Below, piece after piece: positions 1-2,822 of a DNA stretch of 5,246 bases. How positions within the stretch are numbered: position 1 is the first letter of the stretch; each line of letters opens with the position of its first letter. The notes under the pieces were generated by a model, which saw only the letters and a program-made list of their open reading frames with translations, was not told where the DNA came from and searched no databases. The DNA is taken from positions 1 to 5,246 of the forward strand of contig USHT01000096.1 in the NCBI GenBank assembly GCA_900554455.1, written 5' to 3'. The position numbers were made by a program, and so were the translations under genes. The DNA comes from an uncultured Collinsella sp. (GTDB lineage Bacteria; Actinomycetota; Coriobacteriia; Coriobacteriales; Coriobacteriaceae).

Positions 1-1023
1 GAACAGGCCGGCGATGGCAAAGACGGCCGCGATGATCACAAAGACCCACTTGTTGACGACCTTGTTGGAGCAGATGATGCCCACGTTCTGGCCAAGGGCG
101 CTGGTGGGAAGACCGCCCAGCAGACCGCCGACCATAGAGGTGAAGCCCTGGGACACGATAGCGCCGGAGAGCTCGCGCTCGGTGGGCATACGGTCGATGG
201 AGCCCAGGCAGGCGGCGGAGACGTCACCGATAACCTGGATGGCAACCATGGGGAACACGACGGCGAGGGTAATGCAGACCTCGGGATCAAACTCGAGCGC
301 GTAGGGCATGAGCTTGGGAAGAGCGAAGACCTGAGCGGTGGCGACGCTGGAGAAGTCGATCATGCCAAAGGGGATGGAGACGATCATGCCAACGATCATG
401 CCAAAGAACACGGATCCCAGCTTGAGCGTGCCCTTGCCAAAGTTGGCGAGCGCAAAGACCACGGCGAAGGTGATAAGAGCGACGCACCAGGCCTGCGGGG
501 TGCCCCACAGCGGCGTACCCATACCGCCGGCCATATACTTGACGGCCGTGGGATACAGCGAAACGCCGATGGAGAAGATGACCGTACCGGTCACGACGGG
601 CGGGAACAGCCACTTGATCTTGCTGTAGGCCAGACCAAAGAGGACCGCGACGGCGCCGCCGACGATCTCGCCGCCCAGCAGCGCACCAAAGCTAAAGCCC
701 GAGGCACCCATGGCCTGCAGGGCCGGCAGGAACGCGAACGAAACGCCCATGACGATGGGCAGGCCGCCGCCGATGCGACGGAAGGGAGCGAAGGCCTGAA
801 GAGCCGTGTCGATCGCCGAAAGAATGAGCGCGACCTGGATGATGTCGGTGCTCTGCTGGCTATTAAAGCCGTAGACGCCGGCCATGATGACCGCCGGGGT
901 AATGATGCCGGCAAACGATGCCAGTACGTGCTGAAGGGCACACGGGATCATTTCCTTAACGGGAGGCATGCCTTCGCGAGTGAACAGGGCTTCAGTGCCG
1001 TTCGCAACCGTCTCCTGGGTCAT
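1..1023 (-). CDS. NCS2-family nucleobase (uracil/xanthine-type) permease, partial (C-terminus missing)
   Basis: Reading the complement down from the ATG at 1023-1021 gives 341 uninterrupted residues to the window edge. NCS2 (NAT) proteins are usually about 430-460 residues, so roughly the last 100 are missing. The protein is strongly hydrophobic and should be a polytopic inner-membrane symporter importing a purine or pyrimidine base. Family marks are the TM1 QH pair (residues 31-32, in QHVLASFAG), the GGGLPIVMGVSFAFLP segment (85-100) of TM3, the TM8 GD (266-267) and the TM10 motif beginning QNVG (312-315). Oddly, the residues aligned with the key TM8 Glu and TM9 Asp of E. coli XanQ are both Gln (263 and 292), and the TM10 signature ends N-K rather than T-K/R/G. 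The substrate therefore cannot be named. A purine-rich GAGGATTGGTGG stretch precedes the ATG. The gene is divergent from the regulator at 1376. Confidence 0.93.
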   Translation of the reverse strand, partial: MTQETVANGTEALFTREGMPPVKEMIPCALQHVLASFAGIITPAVIMAGVYGFNSQQSTDIIQVALILSAIDTALQAFAPFRRIGGGLPIVMGVSFAFLPALQAMGASGFSFGALLGGEIVGGAVAVLFGLAYSKIKWLFPPVVTGTVIFSIGVSLYPTAVKYMAGGMGTPLWGTPQAWCVALITFAVVFALANFGKGTLKLGSVFFGMIVGMIVSIPFGMIDFSSVATAQVFALPKLMPYALEFDPEVCITLAVVFPMVAIQVIGDVSAACLGSIDRMPTERELSGAIVSQGFTSMVGGLLGGLPTSALGQNVGIICSNKVVNKWVFVIIAAVFAIAGLF

Positions 1024-1110
1024 TTGACCACCAATCCTCGAAGTAGTTGTTTTCGCATCTGACGCTCTATTGTGACGCAGTGCGGGGTTGAGGTTGTGCC
1101 TTCATTGCAT

Positions 1111-1139
1111 ATCGTATTAAAGATGATTCTCATTCTCAA
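1111..1139 (-). promoter_or_regulatory. Predicted sigma-70-type promoter of the NCS2 permease
   Basis: On the minus strand a -35 TTGAGA (1139-1134) and a -10 TACGAT (1116-1111) are separated by exactly 17 bp. They match the vegetative consensus at 5/6 and 4/6 positions. Transcription would start near 1104, giving a leader of about 80 nt before the permease ATG. The leader lacks the conserved core of a purine riboswitch. The position upstream of the permease and the surrounding AT-richness support the call; no experiment does. Confidence 0.55.
1124..1138. promoter_or_regulatory. Fur/Zur-like 7-1-7 box overlapping the permease promoter
   Basis: The 15-mer TGATTCTCATTCTCA matches the classic 7-1-7 metalloregulator half-site pattern TGATAAT-N-ATTATCA at 11 of 14 positions. 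It also contains a tandem ATTCTC repeat (1126-1137). It covers most of the -35 and part of the spacer of the predicted permease promoter, so a bound protein would block polymerase. A chance match in AT-rich DNA is quite possible, and the true ligand could be an unrelated repressor. Confidence 0.25.
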
Positions 1140-1362
1140 TAATAATTTTTTGTTATCAGACTATTCTTCAGCTGAAATTACGCATTTCCGCAGGTCAGGA
1201 CAGTGTCTGGTCAAAATAACATCTAACATTTCTTTTGGTCAACCGTTTACCGCTAAATTCCTACCGTTCGTCTGCATTACGCAATGTACCTGCGGATATA
1301 CGAGATGATGGGCAGCGTGTTACCATGAGAAAAAATTGTTATGAACATTTCCGATTTCACCC

Positions 1363-1369
1363 AAAGGAG
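1363..1369 (+). promoter_or_regulatory. Strong ribosome binding site that fixes the GTG start of the regulator
   Basis: AAAGGAG ends 6 bases before the GTG at 1376. The same frame stays open upstream to a TTG at 1235 and an ATG at 1325, but neither has a comparable site. The residues between them (basic, low similarity to the family) do not look like a YheO N-terminus. The GTG at 1376 gives the normal family length. Confidence 0.85.
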
Positions 1370-1375
1370 TTGCCC

Positions 1376-2032
1376 GTGAACGAGACCGTACGTCGCTTTT
1401 TGCCGATGGTCGATTTTCTGGAGCAGATACTCGGCAAAAACAGCGAAATCGTGCTGCACGATTTCTCGGATCCCGACCACGCCATCGTCGATATTCGCAA
1501 CGGCATCGTGAGCGGTCGCCAGGTCGGCGGTCCCGCCACCGATCTGGCACTCAAGATCATGCACGACGCCAAGTATCGCGACCTGCCGTTTATTACGGGC
1601 TACGAGGGGCGCGGTGCCGGCGGCAAGACGTTGGAGTCAGCGACGTACTTTATCCGCGAGAATGATGAGATCGTCGGTATGCTCTGCGTCAACACCGACC
1701 TCTCGACCGTGCGCTCCATCAACGCCATGGCGCAGCAGCTCATGGCGTGCTTCGACGCGGCGCCTAGACAGGCAGAGCCCGCGTCTATCGAGGTCGAAAG
1801 CCTTTCGGAGTCTACACAGGAGCTCATCGACCGCAGCATTGCCGAGTTGCTGAGCGCGCGCGGGCTGGATGTAGCGTCGCTTGGTCAGAGCGACCGCGTG
1901 GACGTCATTCGCCACCTCAACGGTAACGGGGTGTTCATGCTCAAGGGCGCCGTGGCCTGCGCCGCCGCCGCGCTGGGCATCTCTGAGCCCAGCGTCTACC
2001 GCTACCTGCAAAAAGTCCGCAAGGAAGGCTAA
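1376..2032 (+). CDS. YheO/DauR-type transcriptional regulator (PAS-like sensor plus C-terminal HTH)
   Basis: The protein has 218 residues from the GTG, usual for the family. Residues 1-118 form the YheO PAS-like ligand domain, with EIVLHDF (24-30), AIVDIRNGIVSGR (36-48) and the ESATYFIRENDEIVGMLCVN segment (87-106). A variable linker (about 128-148) follows. Residues 149-218 are a DauR-like helix-turn-helix, with the hallmark VFMLKGAV (186-193) and the recognition helix in LGISEPSVYRYLQ (200-212). Known relatives are cytoplasmic DNA-binding regulators sensing small metabolites; DauR of Pseudomonas controls D-arginine catabolism. The ligand here is unknown. It is divergent from the NCS2 permease and convergent with ridA, so these are the first candidate targets, and the palindromes at 1174-1286 are candidate operators. 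The stop codon is TAA. Confidence 0.93.
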   Translation: MNETVRRFLPMVDFLEQILGKNSEIVLHDFSDPDHAIVDIRNGIVSGRQVGGPATDLALKIMHDAKYRDLPFITGYEGRGAGGKTLESATYFIRENDEIVGMLCVNTDLSTVRSINAMAQQLMACFDAAPRQAEPASIEVESLSESTQELIDRSIAELLSARGLDVASLGQSDRVDVIRHLNGNGVFMLKGAVACAAAALGISEPSVYRYLQKVRKEG

Positions 2033-2076
2033 CGAGCAAAATGGAGTGCGGCTCCACAAGCGATCCGTCACTTGAT

Positions 2077-2115
2077 AAAAGACCCTGCAGCTCGCACGCG
2101 CTGCAGGGTCTTTTT
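2077..2115. terminator. Bidirectional rho-independent terminator between the regulator and ridA
   Basis: A perfect 15-bp stem pairs AAAAGACCCTGCAGC (2077-2091) with GCTGCAGGGTCTTTT (2100-2114), around an 8-nt loop (2092-2099). Five T's follow the G/C stem on the plus strand. Four A's before it act as a short U-tract for minus-strand transcripts. It lies 44 bases after the regulator stop and 30 bases after the ridA stop, so one hairpin can serve both convergent genes. A small GGAG/CTCC hairpin (TGGAG 2042-2046, CTCCA 2052-2056) precedes it. Confidence 0.92.
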
Positions 2116-2144
2116 GCATGTCATGTTTAGTTGTTGTCAACGCC

Positions 2145-2522
2145 TTAGAGAGCGGCGACGACTTCGATCTCGACCAGACCACCAGCCGGAAGGGCGGCAA
2201 CCTGGAAAGCGCTGCGCGCGGGGAACGGAGCCTCGAACTTGGAGGCGTAGATCTCGTTCACGGCGGCGAAGTCGGCGATGTCGGCCAGGTAGACCGTGGT
2301 CTTGACGACATCGGCAAAGGTAGCGCCGGCAGCGGTCAGCAGGGCCTCGACGTTGGCGAGGGACTGCTTGGCCTGGGCCTCGACGCCCTCGGGCATCTTG
2401 CCGGTCGCGGGATCGATGCCCAGCTGGCCGGACAGGAACACCATGTTGCCGGCCTGGATACCGGGGGAATACGGGCCGATGGCTGCGGGTGCGTTATCGG
2501 AAGACACGACGGTCTTGCTCAT
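2145..2522 (-). CDS. ridA: RidA (YjgF/YER057c/UK114 family) 2-iminobutanoate/2-iminopropanoate deaminase
   Basis: The protein has 125 residues, beginning MSKTVVSSDNAPAAIGPYSP and ending VEIEVVAAL. RidA is a small cytosolic trimer that hydrolyses reactive enamine/imine intermediates such as 2-aminoacrylate, made by PLP enzymes, protecting other PLP enzymes from damage. The active-site features of the canonical RidA subgroup are present: the IGPYSP tyrosine (Y18), SGQ (31-33), the essential arginine in PARS (R103) and the C-terminal VEIE with E120. The start is fixed by AAGGAG on the minus strand (2534-2529), six bases before the ATG. The frame continues upstream to 2597, but that extension lies within the leader hairpin and has no family similarity. 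It is convergent with the regulator and divergent from the U32 gene. Confidence 0.97.
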   Translation of the reverse strand: MSKTVVSSDNAPAAIGPYSPGIQAGNMVFLSGQLGIDPATGKMPEGVEAQAKQSLANVEALLTAAGATFADVVKTTVYLADIADFAAVNEIYASKFEAPFPARSAFQVAALPAGGLVEIEVVAAL

Positions 2523-2555
2523 GTTTTTCTCCTTACGATCAATTGAGAGAGCGTG

Positions 2556-2603
2556 AGCGCGGTGTTCACACCGGGAGGCACAGTTCGGTCTGAACACCGC
2601 GCT
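2556..2603 (-). repeat. 13-bp perfect inverted repeat in the ridA leader (predicted 5'-end stem-loop)
   Basis: AGCGCGGTGTTCA (2556-2568) is the exact reverse complement of TGAACACCGCGCT (2591-2603). Past one mismatched pair (2569/2590), ACCG (2570-2573) and CGGT (2586-2589) extend the stem by four pairs, leaving a 12-nt loop (2574-2585). In the ridA mRNA this hairpin would lie about 33 nt before the start codon, at the very 5' end if the promoter at 2612-2640 is used. There is no U-tract after it on either strand, so it is not an ordinary terminator. It may stabilise the mRNA or, as DNA, act as an operator. Confidence 0.85.
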
Positions 2604-2611
2604 TGATTTGG

Positions 2612-2640
2612 ATAGTACTCAAGGTTTCTGTTTGATGCAA
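2612..2640 (-). promoter_or_regulatory. Predicted promoter of ridA
   Basis: On the minus strand a weak -35 TTGCAT (2640-2635) and a -10 TACTAT (2617-2612) are 17 bp apart. The -10 matches consensus at 4/6 and the -35 at only 3/6. Transcription would begin near A2604, at the foot of the leader inverted repeat. The -35 overlaps the first of two near-identical direct repeats (2637-2650 and 2656-2671), a usual place for a regulator to bind. Confidence 0.4.
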
Positions 2641-2671
2641 GAATATTATCAGCTTGCGAGAATATTTTATC
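2637..2671. repeat. Pair of AT-rich direct repeats upstream of ridA
   Basis: GCAAGAATATTATC (2637-2650) and GCGAGAATATTTTATC (2656-2671) agree except for one substitution and a two-T insertion. Their starts lie 19 bp apart, close to two helical turns, so a dimeric protein could bind both on one DNA face. They form the AT-rich centre of the ridA/U32 divergent region. Confidence 0.5.
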
Positions 2672-2675
2672 GCCC

Positions 2676-2704
2676 AACGGTTTCCCCGAACCGCTGAACG
2701 GTTC
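2676..2704. repeat. AACGGTT direct repeats with a shared inverted partner (two alternative hairpins)
   Basis: AACGGTT occurs at 2676-2682 and 2697-2703, 21 bp apart. Between them GAACCG (2688-2693) can pair either backwards (CGGTT 2678-2682 with AACCG 2689-2693) or forwards (GAACCG with CGGTTC 2699-2704, loop of 5). The two hairpins exclude each other. This may be an operator array or an RNA switch element. No start codon or known riboswitch core is attached to it. Confidence 0.4.
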
Positions 2705-2758
2705 TCATGTGGAGCAGCCAGTCCAAGCTGCTGAAGACTTTGTCCTGCTTAGGCTGCG

Positions 2759-2790
2759 GGCGTCGCCCACTGCAGCGACGCCACTATACT
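2759..2790 (+). promoter_or_regulatory. 8-bp inverted repeat next to a -10-like element before the U32 gene
   Basis: GGCGTCGC (2759-2766) and GCGACGCC (2775-2782) form a perfect 8-bp inverted repeat around an 8-nt centre (2767-2774). Two bases later TATACT (2785-2790) matches the -10 consensus at 5/6, placing a start near 2797 and a leader of about 26 nt. No acceptable -35 lies at 16-18 bp; the palindrome occupies that space. This suggests an operator or an activator-dependent promoter. There is no poly-T directly after the stem, so it is a poor terminator. Confidence 0.4.
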
Positions 2791-2822
2791 TTTGAATATC
2801 TGAGCATTTTGAAAGGCAGGAT

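Larger units (their letters stand above)
1024..1375. promoter_or_regulatory. Divergent intergenic regulatory region between permease and YheO-type regulator
   Basis: This 352-bp stretch has no convincing gene and is clearly more AT-rich than its flanks, especially 1115-1260. Besides the permease promoter it holds a perfect 5-5-5 palindrome, GAAAT-TACGC-ATTTC (1174-1188). A second palindrome, CATT-ACGC-AATG (1275-1286), shares the core ATTACGCA. There is also a GACA-G-TGTC palindrome (1199-1207), paired TGGTCAA repeats (1208-1214 and 1236-1242, 28 bp apart) and a TGACGC direct repeat (1060-1065 and 1073-1078). The best plus-strand promoter I can offer is weak: TTGTTA (1150-1155), a 17-bp spacer, then TGAAAT (1173-1178), overlapping the first palindrome. 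Short reading frames here lack ribosome binding sites. Confidence 0.5.
2523..2822. promoter_or_regulatory. Divergent intergenic region between ridA and the U32 gene
   Basis: These 300 bp contain no gene I can support. From left to right they hold the ridA ribosome binding site (2529-2534, complement), the 13-bp leader inverted repeat, the ridA promoter, the AT-rich direct repeats and the AACGGTT repeats. A 6-bp hairpin (AGCAGC 2713-2718 with GCTGCT 2727-2732) and the GGCGTCGC inverted repeat before the U32 start follow. The density of paired elements is high for a region this short, so a structured leader or small RNA for either gene is possible. Confidence 0.5.

Noticed and set aside
1024..1104. 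Purine riboswitch in the permease leader
   Set aside because: The roughly 80-nt leader lacks the conserved three-way-junction sequences of the purine aptamer, and no expression platform is visible.
1072..1308. A 78-residue plus-strand frame in the permease/regulator intergenic region
   Set aside because: It has no ribosome binding site, lies in AT-rich promoter DNA overlapping the permease promoter, and the translation resembles no protein family I recognise.
1235..1375. Upstream N-terminal extension of the regulator (TTG 1235 or ATG 1325)
   Set aside because: The frame is open by chance. The strong AAAGGAG six bases before GTG 1376 and the normal family length support the shorter protein.
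1637..2200. A 187-residue minus-strand frame across the regulator and terminator
   Set aside because: It runs antisense through the clear YheO/DauR gene and through the strong terminator hairpin, with no family similarity.
2118..2546. A 142-residue plus-strand frame opposite ridA
   Set aside because: It is a shadow of ridA; its Gly-rich, low-complexity translation mirrors the ridA codons.
2523..2597. N-terminal extension of RidA from a start at 2597
   Set aside because: RidA proteins start about where the ATG at 2522 lies, which has an ideal AAGGAG. The extension is encoded by the leader hairpin.
2551..2605. Possible T-box leader before ridA, because the minus strand contains a GGTG...ACCGCG sequence
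   Set aside because: The sequence is interrupted relative to the T-box core GGTGGNACCGCG and is explained by the 13-bp inverted repeat. There is no specifier stem, no downstream terminator, and ridA is not a typical T-box target.
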